The notes: generated by a model from the sequence alone, not told the origin. 30,840 bases of DNA from Phycisphaerae bacterium SM23_33 (GCA_001303665.1 LJUF01000012.1:1116-31955), one strand, 5' to 3'; shown: positions 14,776-23,587, numbered from the stretch's first letter. A program made the numbers and translations.

Positions 14776-17727
14776 ATGGCCATAAAGGTATCTGCCAACG
14801 GGACGCTGATCGTCAAGGCGGCGGGCGTCCCGGTTCTGGCGGGGCTGGTGATATTGACCGTCGGCCTCGAGCTTTGCCCCGCCGAGGAGTTCAGGCTTCA
14901 GCAAGGCCTGGACGGCTACGGCGGGTGCGTCGCAACGACGCTCTGGGAGCCGAAGAACCCCAGGCCGAAGGACGGGGTCACCGACCAGGCCCTGTACGTC
15001 CGCGGCACGGTGGCCTACCAAACGAAACATGAAGTTGCAGTCGACGACGAGAAGAACCCGGGCAAGAAAAAAAAGGTCACCAAGACGGAATACCGCGAGG
15101 CGAGCAACCGTGTGCTCCTGAGGTTTGAGCTGCCGGAGGGGGTGAGGCGGGGCAAGCTCGCCCGGGCCCGGCTGGAGGTCTTCGTGCCGGAAGTCAGGGG
15201 CTACCGCGTGATCGGCGAGGTCCTTTGCCGGGAGGTCACGCAGCCCTGGACGGCCGGTGCGGACTGGGAAAACGCCGCCGCGAAAAGGAAGTGGAAGACC
15301 CCCGGCGGAACCATGGACGTGGAAACGGATTACAGCAACGGCCGGCCGAGCGGGGCCGTCGATTCCTGCGCATTCTGGGAATACAACGGCAGGTACTTTC
15401 CGCACAAGTACGACTTTCTCCAGTGCCCCAAGGGGGGCGAGTGGATCGATTTCAACATCACGCCTCTGGTGGAAAAGTGGATGAAGGATCCCGCCACCAA
15501 CCACGGCGTGGCGCTGGAGCCTATCACCCAGGGCGACAAGCGCGGCGAGTTCCTCAACCGGATGGAGATCGACATTCCCTCGCCCACCAGCCCCGACCAG
15601 GCCCACCGGCCCAGGCTGGTGCTGGACCTTGAGCCGCTGAAGGAGCCGTACGGCGTCGGGATGACCCATGGCCTGCGGAAGTACTGCGACCGGAGCCCGC
15701 GTTACCGCTTCCGCGGGCCGTTCACCGACAGCTACGAGATGGCCATGGCCCGCAATGAGTTCGAGCCGTTCCAGGTGCTGCTGCATCCTGTCGCGGGCGA
15801 CCTCGAGGGCGTAACCTTCGAGGTGAGCGACCTGGTCGGGCCCGGCGGGGCGAAGCTCCCCGCCGCGGACGTCACCTATAACTGCCAGGAAACGGTCCTG
15901 ATGCACCCCAACGGCAAGACCGGCGACTGGTACTTCCACGGCAAGCGGTTCTGGGTTCCCGACCCGCTTTCGCACGCCCGGCCGGTGGATCTGCCCAGGC
16001 ACGTCAGCACGCCGTTCTGGTTCACGGTCCGCACCAGGCCGCAGACCCAGCCGGGCACCTATCGCGGCACGATTGCCGTCAAGGCCAAGAATGCCTGGCC
16101 GCGACAGCTCAAGCTGGACGTGAAGGTGTGGGATTATGAAATCCCCCAGCGCTGGAACTTCCAGACCATGGGCCAGACCTGCTGGGGGTATATCTGGAAC
16201 TGCTACGGCCACTTCAGCCAGGAAAAGAAGGCCGAGCTGAAGAGGAAATACATCGACTTCCTCATGGACCACCGCTTCATGCCGACCGAGCAGTACGCCA
16301 GCAAGCTTTCCCCTGATTTGGCCGACATGCCGTACTGCCTGGGGCAGCGCGGGGGAAACACGATCTACCTTAACGGCAACTTCAGGCTGCCCGACGTGCC
16401 CGGCGAGGGCTCGCCCGAGGTGAAGAAGCGCAAGGCGGAGTGCGAAGCGGCCAAGGACGAACTGCTCAAGGCCGCCGGCCGGGGCGAGCAGCTCCGGCAG
16501 CTGAACGAGCGGTACCAGGCCGACCTGGCCGAGGCAAACAAGGACCGCAACAGGGCCCAACGCGACAAGCGGCTCCGCGAGCTCGAAGACAGGCACGTGG
16601 CCGACAAGGTCGCCATGCTGAAAGCGGCCGGCAAGGCCGAAGAGCTGGAGGAGCTCTCCAAGCGCGACGAGGCCGACAAGGCCGTGCTCATGGCGAACCT
16701 GCAGAAGGCGTACGAGGCCCAGAAGGCCAGGGCGTTGAAGTCGCTGAGGGACACTTACGATGCCGTCATCGCCTTGGACGAGAAGCTCCGGGCCGAAGGC
16801 AAGCTGGACGCGGTGGAGCGGCTCATCGACATGTCGCTGGTGTACATCGGCGATGAGACCAGCGACTGGGAGCTGATGCGGAAGAAGTCCTACGGCATCC
16901 GCCTGGCCTGCCCGGAGCTGATGATCATGATCGGCGGGTCGTTCCCGCGGCAGGAGCTGGACGAGATCATCGACATCTACGACCCGCAGATCGGCGGCGG
17001 CAGCAAGACCTACAGCCTCACCGAGCAGATGACCCACCTGATCGCCCAGTCCCAGGCCAGGGGTGAGCGGTTCTTCTGGTACGACGCCGCCGGGCCGATG
17101 CTGCCGTACCCCAACGTCCAGTGCGAAGAGCCGCTGATCGCCTCGCGGGTGGTCTTCTGGATGACGTGGAAGTACGGGGTGACGGGTTACGAGTACTACT
17201 GCTACAACATCTGGAGCCACAACCTGCCGGACAAGGACGGCCGGCGCTGGCCCGAGAAGCCCTTCACCCCGTGGGGCTGGGGCGACACCAACGGCGACGG
17301 CATGTTGTTCTATCCCGGGCCCGACGGGCCGTTCTCCTCGGTCCGCTTCGAGAACATTCGCGACGGCATCGAGGACTGGGAAAGCCATTTCGTCCTGCGC
17401 GATTATCTGGAGGCGCTGCGGAAGAAGGGCGTGCCCGCCGGGGCGGGCGACCTGGTCGCCCGGGCCGAAGCGCTGCTGAAAGTCCCCGATGAGGTGGTCA
17501 AGGACCTGACCAACTGGACCTGGGAGCCTGAGGTGCTGCTGGCCGCCCACCGCAGGCTCGGCGAGACCATAGAGGCGTTCACGAAGCTTGTCAGCGCCGA
17601 CGAGATGATGGCCGTCCGCCGGGCCCGAAAGGAATTCCAGGTCAGTCGCCAGCGCGCCATGCTCAAGCAGCGCGCCGAAAAGGCGCGCCGGGCGGCCGCC
17701 CAGGAAACTCCAGAACAGAGCAGATAG
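14776..17727 (+). CDS. Exported DUF4091 / GH123-like protein with a DNRLRE-type N-terminus
   Basis: A 983-residue protein. Residues 10-35 form a signal peptide (VPVLAGLVILTVGLEL). About 40-285 is a DNRLRE/CBM96-like beta-sandwich (RVLLRFELPEG, WTAGADWENAA, EWIDFNITPLVEKW). About 295-455 is the GH123 N-terminal sandwich (ARNEFEPFQVLLHP). About 456-900 is the DUF4091 barrel, ending in GDTNGDGMLFYPG and SVRFENIRDGIEDWE. YIGDET (691-696) holds an Asp-Glu pair that fits the GH123 substrate-assisted catalytic pair. A charged, helical, probably coiled-coil segment (about 547-680) interrupts the barrel just before it. ATG 14776 is preceded by GGAG and GAGG. GH123 enzymes remove beta-N-acetylgalactosamine; activity here is inferred. 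It is probably periplasmic or secreted and faces the lyase-like gene. Confidence 0.84.
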   Translation: MAIKVSANGTLIVKAAGVPVLAGLVILTVGLELCPAEEFRLQQGLDGYGGCVATTLWEPKNPRPKDGVTDQALYVRGTVAYQTKHEVAVDDEKNPGKKKKVTKTEYREASNRVLLRFELPEGVRRGKLARARLEVFVPEVRGYRVIGEVLCREVTQPWTAGADWENAAAKRKWKTPGGTMDVETDYSNGRPSGAVDSCAFWEYNGRYFPHKYDFLQCPKGGEWIDFNITPLVEKWMKDPATNHGVALEPITQGDKRGEFLNRMEIDIPSPTSPDQAHRPRLVLDLEPLKEPYGVGMTHGLRKYCDRSPRYRFRGPFTDSYEMAMARNEFEPFQVLLHPVAGDLEGVTFEVSDLVGPGGAKLPAADVTYNCQETVLMHPNGKTGDWYFHGKRFWVPDPLSHARPVDLPRHVSTPFWFTVRTRPQTQPGTYRGTIAVKAKNAWPRQLKLDVKVWDYEIPQRWNFQTMGQTCWGYIWNCYGHFSQEKKAELKRKYIDFLMDHRFMPTEQYASKLSPDLADMPYCLGQRGGNTIYLNGNFRLPDVPGEGSPEVKKRKAECEAAKDELLKAAGRGEQLRQLNERYQADLAEANKDRNRAQRDKRLRELEDRHVADKVAMLKAAGKAEELEELSKRDEADKAVLMANLQKAYEAQKARALKSLRDTYDAVIALDEKLRAEGKLDAVERLIDMSLVYIGDETSDWELMRKKSYGIRLACPELMIMIGGSFPRQELDEIIDIYDPQIGGGSKTYSLTEQMTHLIAQSQARGERFFWYDAAGPMLPYPNVQCEEPLIASRVVFWMTWKYGVTGYEYYCYNIWSHNLPDKDGRRWPEKPFTPWGWGDTNGDGMLFYPGPDGPFSSVRFENIRDGIEDWESHFVLRDYLEALRKKGVPAGAGDLVARAEALLKVPDEVVKDLTNWTWEPEVLLAAHRRLGETIEAFTKLVSADEMMAVRRARKEFQVSRQRAMLKQRAEKARRAAAQETPEQSR

Positions 17728-17739
17728 GACCTCCAACCT

Positions 17740-17756
17740 GACCCGGGCCGCGGGTC
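17740..17756. terminator. Weak hairpin between the DUF4091 gene and the end of the tad operon
   Basis: GACCCG (17740-17745) and CGGGTC (17751-17756) form a 6-bp GC stem with a 5-nt loop, 12 nt after the DUF4091 stop. Only two T residues follow on the plus strand, so it is a poor intrinsic terminator. The rest of 17728-17861 shows nothing clear. Confidence 0.25.
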
Positions 17757-17861
17757 TTGCCCGCCGTGCGAGCGCGTTGTTCAACCGCTGCCGGGACAGC
17801 CGGAAGAATTCGGGCGTGAACGGACCGGCGGCGGCTTAACCCCGCGGCCTGTGGGTACGTC

Positions 17862-18587
17862 TCACTCCGGGCCGGGTGTTGGCAACGGCGGGGGAGCCGT
17901 GCCGGATTCGGCCTGGGACGCTGTGGCCAGGGCTTTCGCCTTCTTGAACTCCTGGGCGGCCCGATCCATGTCCTTTCTTACCTGGCACAGGATGCCCAGG
18001 TTGTAATGCGCCTCCGCCGGGGAGACCACTTGCTGGTACAGCGCCAGCGACTCGTCGAATCGACCGAGCAGCCCCAAAGCCGAGGCCATGTTTGCGCGGT
18101 AGCGGGCGTCTTGCGGCATGGCCGCCGATGCTTGAGTGAACAGATCCAGCGCCTCTTTGTACTCGGCCTTCAACATGCGGCACATGCCCAGGTTGTTGAG
18201 CAGAACGGGGTCCCGGGGGGACATGGCAAGTGCCGCCTGGAGCGTTTGGATGGCGTCGTCAATCCTGCGCTGCCGCACACGGAGTTCAGCCAGATCGCAG
18301 TAGGCCGGCAAGAACGCGGGGTACTCGCGAATGGTGCGCTTGAGCACGTGTTCGCATTGGGGGTCCTTGCCCTGCATGGCCAGGATTTTGGCCATGGCGT
18401 ATAAGGTCTTGGCTGTGGGCGGGCGGTTGGCCCCGGCCTGAAAACTCTCATCGGCCATGGTCTGGGCGGCTGAGTACGAGATCGGCGTCGGCTCTGGGGT
18501 ACAGCCGACCGGCCAGGCGGCGGCGGTCACGACCACCCATGCCGCGACCAGGCACCGGAGCCTTCGGAGAAAGGCATCCGCGGTCAT
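17862..18587 (-). CDS. tadD: TadD-like TPR lipoprotein
   Basis: A 241-residue protein. The N-terminal hydrophobic stretch ends in AWPVGC, an acceptable lipobox with lipidated Cys near residue 29. About residues 55-220 hold tetratricopeptide-type helical pairs (ILAMQGKDPQCEHVLKRTI, LLNNLGMCRMLKAEYKEALD, AHYNLGILCQV). A Pro-rich tail ends it. In Tad systems TadD is an outer-membrane TPR lipoprotein needed for pilus assembly and secretin function. It is the last gene of the operon. Its ATG (18587) overlaps the preceding stop by one base (TGATG), so translation is coupled; a GTG one codon earlier is the alternative start. The TadD name rests on context as much as sequence. Confidence 0.75.
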   Translation of the reverse strand: MTADAFLRRLRCLVAAWVVVTAAAWPVGCTPEPTPISYSAAQTMADESFQAGANRPPTAKTLYAMAKILAMQGKDPQCEHVLKRTIREYPAFLPAYCDLAELRVRQRRIDDAIQTLQAALAMSPRDPVLLNNLGMCRMLKAEYKEALDLFTQASAAMPQDARYRANMASALGLLGRFDESLALYQQVVSPAEAHYNLGILCQVRKDMDRAAQEFKKAKALATASQAESGTAPPPLPTPGPE

Positions 18588-19096
18588 CACTCGGCTCCCG
18601 CCTGTGAGGAAACTCCCATGGTTCTGGTGGGTGCGCGAGAAGCCGGCTCCCGCGGCGGTTGCTTCTCCAGTATCTTCACCACGCGCTCGGAGGCCATGCC
18701 GTCTCCGCCGGGGATGGCGTCGGTGAATTCGATGCGGCTGGCCTCCACTCCGCCTTTCCTGAGGGCGGCCATCACCATGTTAATCCGTGCCGCGTGCAGC
18801 TTGGTGCTCTCGTCGCCCTGACGGACGTTCAGTCTGCCCGGATGGTCCTTGAAGTGGTTGACCAGTACGGCCAGATCGTACTCGCCAAGTTCGTTCAAGG
18901 CGGCGCCGTTCTTGTGGAAGTGATAGGGATAAAGTGTGTGCTGGGCAATGACGGCGTTGTTGATGGCGTCATCGCTGTAGGAACGCACCAGCCATTCGTT
19001 GGTCAATGACTTGTCCTGGGGATAGCCGGGCGCGGGTTCGCAGCCGGCCATGCACGCCAGGCCAACGACCGCGGTCAATGTTGCGAGTCCTTTCAT
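18587..19096 (-). CDS. Small lipoprotein of the tad operon, OmpA/CpaD-like
   Basis: A 169-residue protein with a lipoprotein signal (LACMAGC, Cys 19). The mature part has NELGEYDLAVLVNHFKDHP, RQGDES and LHAARINMVMAALRKGGVE. This layout (Asp/Leu-rich strand-helix, then an R-x3-V-x3-L-x3-G-V helix) is like the OmpA C-terminal peptidoglycan-binding fold and the CpaD pilus-biogenesis lipoproteins found in many tad loci. The C-terminal tail is low complexity. GGAG lies 9 nt before ATG 19096. It is between tadC and the TadD-like gene, where an outer-membrane or wall-anchored assembly factor would fit. I cannot separate CpaD from a generic OmpA-like protein by eye. Confidence 0.65.
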   Translation of the reverse strand: MKGLATLTAVVGLACMAGCEPAPGYPQDKSLTNEWLVRSYSDDAINNAVIAQHTLYPYHFHKNGAALNELGEYDLAVLVNHFKDHPGRLNVRQGDESTKLHAARINMVMAALRKGGVEASRIEFTDAIPGGDGMASERVVKILEKQPPREPASRAPTRTMGVSSQAGAE

Positions 19097-19130
19097 GGAT
19101 CGTGCTCCTTTTTCTGTGCCGTAGGCGTTC

Positions 19131-20048
19131 TTATCTTTCCAGCATCATCTTGAACAGATTGATCGCTGCGGGTCCGACCATGACAACGAGCACGGCCGGG
19201 AATATGAACAAAACCATTGGAAAAAGCAGCTTTACCGCCATCTTCTCCGCGGATTCCTGGGCATGCTGGCTGCGTTCTTCCCGCATGGACTGGGCGAAGA
19301 CCTTGAGCGTGTCGGTAATGCTCGTGCCAAAGCGCTCCGACTGAACCAGCAGCGCCACCAGCGAGCTCAACTCATCCACCCCGGTGCGCTCGGCCATGTG
19401 CCGCATGGCGACGGCCCGGGTCGCGCCCAGGTGCATCTCCAGGTTTGTCAGGGCCATTTCGTCCGCCAGGGCCGCGCTGACGCGACGGATTTCGTCGGCC
19501 ACCGAATTCCAGGCCATGTCCAGCCCCATGCCCGAGGCCACACAGATCTCCAGCAGATCCACCACGTCGGGCAGGTGATGGCGGACTTCCAGGGTCCGCT
19601 TGCTGCGGCGCTGGTACACGAAGAGGTTGGGCACGAAGTACAGCGCGATTCCGCAGGCCCCGGCGATCAGCGGCTTGAGGTGTGGCGGAACGTCTTTGCC
19701 AAACACAAGCGCCGCAGCGCCCAGCACACCCGCGGCCAGCAAGGACAGTTTCGCCCCCAGGTAGATCGTGCCGGCCGAAGTGCTGTGGTAGCCGGCCTTG
19801 GCCAGTTCCTGCCGCAAGGCGGAGGACGGCTTGCCCAGCGAAAAGGTGTTGCCGATCCACCCCATGGCGCGGGCCAAACCGGACCTCACCTGCGGGGGCT
19901 TGGCAACGAGGAACTGCCTTTCCAACTGCTGCAATCGCCGCTGGACCGCTCTGCGTCTGGCCGCACGTGCCGACACCACCGCCGCGCCGAGCATCATCAC
20001 CGAGAAGAAAACCAGAATCGGGACCAGCAGTTCTGCGGCGGTTTCCAT
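19131..20048 (-). CDS. tadC: TadC inner-membrane platform protein
   Basis: A 305-residue membrane protein. It has an N-terminal transmembrane helix (LLVPILVFFSVMMLGAAVV), two central ones (LSLLAAGVLGAAALVFG and ACGIALYFVPNLFVYQ), a cytoplasmic type II secretion F domain (HHLPDVVDLLEICVASGMGL, SERFGTSITDTLKVFAQSMR) and a C-terminal helix pair (LLFPMVLFIFPAVLVVMVGP). TadB and TadC form the platform that couples the CpaF ATPase to pilin extraction from the membrane. It starts 21 nt after the tadB stop. The C-terminal position of its F domain, and its place after tadB, support TadC over TadB. Confidence 0.92.
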   Translation of the reverse strand: METAAELLVPILVFFSVMMLGAAVVSARAARRRAVQRRLQQLERQFLVAKPPQVRSGLARAMGWIGNTFSLGKPSSALRQELAKAGYHSTSAGTIYLGAKLSLLAAGVLGAAALVFGKDVPPHLKPLIAGACGIALYFVPNLFVYQRRSKRTLEVRHHLPDVVDLLEICVASGMGLDMAWNSVADEIRRVSAALADEMALTNLEMHLGATRAVAMRHMAERTGVDELSSLVALLVQSERFGTSITDTLKVFAQSMREERSQHAQESAEKMAVKLLFPMVLFIFPAVLVVMVGPAAINLFKMMLER

Positions 20049-20069
20049 GTCGCGATCCTACCTGAGCTC

Positions 20070-21056
20070 TTACCACCGAATGACGGCCAGACGGTTCATC
20101 ATCCAGGCTCCCACGACCAGGCCGGCAGCGGCCAACGCCAGCAGGAACTTCCCCGTCTGGGTGGCGTAAAGGGTTTCCATGTAGCGCGGATTCACCAGGT
20201 TGAGAAGCACAAACAGCACAAACGGCAGGGCCAGCAGCACACGCTTGCTGAACTGGGTCTGGGCCGTCAAAACGCGGACGCGTCGACCCAGGCGAATCCG
20301 CTCGCGGATCACAAAGGCCACCCGATCCATCATGTCCGCCAGGTTGCCGCCGGTGCGCAGCTGAATCGTTACCGACGTGGCAAAGAGCTTCATGTCGGGG
20401 CTGGTGGACTCGGCACCGGCCTGCTGCAAGGCTGCACCCAGGCCGAGGCCCATTTCCTGCTGCTGGCAGATCTGGGCAAAGAGCGGGCCGATCGGGTCTT
20501 CCAGCTCTTCGCTGATCAGGCGGAAGGCGCCCAGCAGGGGGTGACCGGTCCGCAACGAGCGAGCGGCCAACTCCAACGCGTCCACCAGTTGTCTTTCGAA
20601 CAGGGCGGTCCGGCGGCTGATCCGGCGTCGCGTGTAGATCCACATGATCATGATCACGGCCGCTCCTGCCACCAACGTCATCCATACGTTCCTGGAGATA
20701 AGCAGAGTGAGGGCCGTTGCCAATGCCGTCAGCCCGACTGCACCCAGCAGCAGAGCCTTGGCCGGGGCTTCCCAGCCGGCCTCTCGGCGCAGCAATTCCA
20801 CCCTTTCCACCAGCGAGCGCCGCCAGGGTCCCGAGGGAACGGTGGTGGTCACTTCGCGCCCGTCCCGCCAGAGCCGGAGCACTCGGGTCTGGCCGGGGGA
20901 GGATGGCTGCGACAGGCCAAGCCGGCGCTCCAGTCTCTGGGTCCGCTTGGAGCGTCGAAAGACCCACACCAGGGCGAGCATGAGGACCGCGGCCGCGATG
21001 AGACCGAAAACGGCCCCCGCCAGAATCACGTCCGTAATGTGCAGGCGCGGCGGCAT
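20070..21056 (-). CDS. tadB: TadB inner-membrane platform protein
   Basis: A 328-residue membrane protein. It has an N-terminal helix (VFGLIAAAVLMLALVWVF), a linker, a central hydrophobic pair (ALLLGAVGLTALATALTLL and LVAGAAVIMIMWIY), an F domain from about 150 to 275 (FERQLVDALELAARSLRTGH, GGNLADMMDRVAFVIRERIR) and C-terminal helices (VLLALPFVLFVLLNLVNP, LALAAAGLVVGAWMMN). This is the standard TadB plan, and the RTGHPLLGAF and TGGNLADM motifs are typical. It lies 9 nt after cpaF and 21 nt before tadC. It acts in the cytoplasmic membrane as the partner of TadC and the CpaF hexamer. Confidence 0.93.
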   Translation of the reverse strand: MPPRLHITDVILAGAVFGLIAAAVLMLALVWVFRRSKRTQRLERRLGLSQPSSPGQTRVLRLWRDGREVTTTVPSGPWRRSLVERVELLRREAGWEAPAKALLLGAVGLTALATALTLLISRNVWMTLVAGAAVIMIMWIYTRRRISRRTALFERQLVDALELAARSLRTGHPLLGAFRLISEELEDPIGPLFAQICQQQEMGLGLGAALQQAGAESTSPDMKLFATSVTIQLRTGGNLADMMDRVAFVIRERIRLGRRVRVLTAQTQFSKRVLLALPFVLFVLLNLVNPRYMETLYATQTGKFLLALAAAGLVVGAWMMNRLAVIRW

Positions 21057-21065
21057 CTCTTCCTC

Positions 21066-22406
21066 TTATGCTGGTCTGGACCCGACCTTGAGGATGCGGC
21101 GCTGGAAGGCGTCCTCCGGCATGGACACGCCTTCTGCCCGCAGTCGCTCCAACAGTTGCGGGCGCACGCCGCAGACCTCGAAATGCCCCATGGCGTGTCC
21201 GTCCTGGCCCACGCCCGTCTGATTGAACCGGAACAGGTCCTGCAGGCAGATGGTGTCGCCTTCGATGCCGGTGATCTCCGCCACGCTGACGACCTTGCGT
21301 TTTCCGCCGGTGAGCCGACTGAGATGGATCACCAGGTCCAGCGCCGAGCTCATCTGCTGGCGCATGGCGCGCATTGGATAGTTCAGCCCGGCCATGCTCA
21401 CCATGTTCTCCACGCGGCGGAGGGCATCTCGGGGATTGTTGGCGTGGACGGTCGTCATCGAGCCCTCGTGGCCGGTGTTCATGGCCTGAAGCATGTCCAG
21501 GGCCTCGGCCCCGCGCACCTCGCCGATGATGATCCGGTCCGGCCGCATTCGCAGCGAATTCCGCAGCAGGCCGCGCTGGGTGATCTCTCCTCTTCCCTCG
21601 ATGTTGGGCGGCCGCGTCTCCAGCCGCACCACATGCTTCCGCTGGAGCTGAAGCTCGGCGGCGTCCTCGATGGTCACCACGCGCTCACCGACAGGAATCC
21701 ATCGCGACAGGATGTTCAGCAGCGTGGTCTTGCCGCTGCCGGTGCCGCCGGAAATGAGGACGTTCATCTTGCAGCCGACGCAGGCCTTGAGGAAACTGCC
21801 CATTTCCGCCGTCAACGTCTCCAGCTCGATGAGCCTCTCCAGGTCCAGCGGCATGGTGCCGAATCGGCGAATGCTCAGGGTCGGGCCGTCCAGGCTCAGC
21901 GGCGGGATGATGGCGTTCACCCGGGAGCCGTCGGCCAGGCGGGCGTCCAGCATGGGCGAGCTTTCGTCGATGCGTCGCCCGACGCGGGCACCGATCCGCT
22001 GGATGATCTGCATCAGATGCTCGGCGTCGCGGAAGGACGCATTGGTTTCCTCCAGCACCCCGTTCCGCTCGATGTACACCTGGTGCGGGCCGTTGGCCAG
22101 CACGTCGCTGATGGTGGGATCGCGCAGGAACTCTTCCAGCGGCCCCAGGCCGAAGATCTCGTCCATCACCTCGCGCAGCAGTTGTTGCTTCTCCGGGGCG
22201 GTCAGGGGGCAACGCTGCTCCTTCAGCAGCATGTCCACGCGCCGGGAGCATTCTCCGTACAGCTGCTCCACGGGCATCTTCCGGGCCTCCACCAGGTTGA
22301 GCGTCTCCAGTAAGCGCCTGTGGACCCTCGTCTTGATCTCCTGGGCGCTGACCCCGGCGGGGTCCTTGGGGTCGGGGCCTTCAAACGGGGTTGGTTGGGT
22401 CTTCAT
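21066..22406 (-). CDS. cpaF: CpaF/TadA pilus assembly ATPase
   Basis: A 446-residue secretion ATPase of the VirB11/CpaF type. Walker A is GGTGSGKTT (220-228), the Asp box lies near IEDAAEL (247-253), the Walker B region is RIIIGEVRG (291-299) and the His box is GHEGSMTTVHAN (312-323). The N-terminal part (about 80-200) is the usual CpaF domain (FGLGPLEEFLRDP, ARVGRRIDESSPM, TLSIRRF). It powers pilin polymerisation, and in some species retraction, as a cytoplasmic hexamer docked on TadB/TadC. It begins 3 nt after the cpaE stop with no clear ribosome site of its own, so coupling to cpaE is likely. The length is normal and all catalytic motifs are intact. Confidence 0.96.
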   Translation of the reverse strand: MKTQPTPFEGPDPKDPAGVSAQEIKTRVHRRLLETLNLVEARKMPVEQLYGECSRRVDMLLKEQRCPLTAPEKQQLLREVMDEIFGLGPLEEFLRDPTISDVLANGPHQVYIERNGVLEETNASFRDAEHLMQIIQRIGARVGRRIDESSPMLDARLADGSRVNAIIPPLSLDGPTLSIRRFGTMPLDLERLIELETLTAEMGSFLKACVGCKMNVLISGGTGSGKTTLLNILSRWIPVGERVVTIEDAAELQLQRKHVVRLETRPPNIEGRGEITQRGLLRNSLRMRPDRIIIGEVRGAEALDMLQAMNTGHEGSMTTVHANNPRDALRRVENMVSMAGLNYPMRAMRQQMSSALDLVIHLSRLTGGKRKVVSVAEITGIEGDTICLQDLFRFNQTGVGQDGHAMGHFEVCGVRPQLLERLRAEGVSMPEDAFQRRILKVGSRPA

Positions 22407-22409
22407 TTT

Positions 22410-23567
22410 CTATGGCCGATTCGCACGCGCGCCTTTTGCGTGGGAGTTCACCAGCCGAGATGCCAGCCCCTGCAGCTCGCGGCGCAAGGGCGAGCGCGGG
22501 GCTGTCTGGGCCAGGGGCTGACCGTAGTTGATGCTTCGCAGGGCAGTGAAGAAATCGCTGCAGATCGGGGTAATGGGCCGGCCCAGGGCGTTTTGGGCCT
22601 CCGCCATCTCGATGGTTCGACCGCGCCGACGGTACCGGTTGGCCACGGGCATGATGCTCTCGGCGGGAACACCCCGGCGGGTCAGTGCTTCCAGCAGCGC
22701 CCGGGCGGTGGTCAGCTCCTTGACGTTTAACTGAAACACCAGCAGCGTGGCGTCGCTGGCCGAGGCCAGCCCGGCCGCGACATCCATGCCGACGCGAGCG
22801 GCGTCGATGACGGTGTGATAGTAAGCGGACCGGAACGCCTCGAGCGCACTTTCGAGACGATCGTAGTGCAGCGGCGCCGGATCGGAGTAATTGACGCTGG
22901 CCGGGCTGAGCAGCACGTGCAGCGACGGCGAGTACACCAGCGCCGTGGAGATGACCAGCTCCTCATCAATCTGACCGTGATGGTCGAGGACGTCCGTCAG
23001 CCCGTATTGACCGGAAAGCCCCAGGCAGCTGCCCACGGCGCCGTAGGCGCAGTCCATGTCCACGACCAGTGCGGGCGAGGACACTTCCAGCCCCAACTCG
23101 TTGGCCAGGTTGATGGCCAGAGTCGTGACCCCGCAGCCGCCGCCGGCGGAAAACACGGTGATCAGGGAGCCATGGCCTCCGGTCCGGGTTCGGCCGGTCG
23201 GCATCAGCCGCCTGAGAACGTCGGTCAAATCCGCTCCAATCGATGCCTTGACCAGAAAGTGCCTGGCACCGATCTGCATCGCTTCCAGCAGCAGATCGCT
23301 CTGAAGTTCCCTGGACAGCACGACGAACCGGGTATCGGAGAAACGGCCGACGATGGGCCCAAGCTCGACCAGCGCGCGCCTCGGGGCCGGGTCGATGTCC
23401 ACCACCACGATTCCTGCCGGCGACTGCTCCAGCTGGGCCGTCAGCTCCGGCAGATCACCGCACACCTTCGCCAAGGTCGGGCGCTTCCCGGAGCCCAAGG
23501 CGGAGGTGACTGCTCGCACCGTCTCGGGGTCCTTGGCTACCAGCAATACCCCGTTTGCACCATCCAT
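22410..23567 (-). CDS. cpaE: CpaE/TadZ pilus-localisation protein, MinD/ParA-like with altered P-loop
   Basis: A 385-residue protein. Residues 5-120 form a receiver-like domain (GVLLVAKDPETVRAV, GIVVVDIDPA, RHFLVKASIG). From about 133 it is a MinD/ParA-type ATPase fold (LITVFSAGGGCGVTTLAINL, VVDMDCAYG). The P-loop reads AGGGCGVTT where active MinD proteins have KGGVGKTT, so both the signature and Walker A lysines are missing. TadZ proteins often have atypical P-loops and act as polar markers that recruit the other Tad parts. ATG 23567 is chosen because the receiver-like fold begins there and the secretin gene stops 20 nt upstream; the frame stays open farther upstream only as a shadow of cpaC. 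The ribosome site is weak, so coupling to cpaC is likely. Confidence 0.9.
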   Translation of the reverse strand: MDGANGVLLVAKDPETVRAVTSALGSGKRPTLAKVCGDLPELTAQLEQSPAGIVVVDIDPAPRRALVELGPIVGRFSDTRFVVLSRELQSDLLLEAMQIGARHFLVKASIGADLTDVLRRLMPTGRTRTGGHGSLITVFSAGGGCGVTTLAINLANELGLEVSSPALVVDMDCAYGAVGSCLGLSGQYGLTDVLDHHGQIDEELVISTALVYSPSLHVLLSPASVNYSDPAPLHYDRLESALEAFRSAYYHTVIDAARVGMDVAAGLASASDATLLVFQLNVKELTTARALLEALTRRGVPAESIMPVANRYRRRGRTIEMAEAQNALGRPITPICSDFFTALRSINYGQPLAQTAPRSPLRRELQGLASRLVNSHAKGARANRP

Positions 23568-23587
23568 CTGCCAACACTCACTGTCTG

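Noticed and set aside
14521..17784. The heparinase-like frame stays open upstream to 17784, giving a possible 1701-residue protein
   Set aside because: It lies antisense to the DUF4091 gene in high-GC DNA; the amino-acid text is His/Gly/Val/Arg-rich shadow sequence, and ATG 14520 has a ribosome site and promoter.
19263..22313. A plus-strand open frame of 1016 codons
   Set aside because: It is antisense to tadC, tadB and cpaF, which are secure; its composition is typical of a GC-rich shadow frame.
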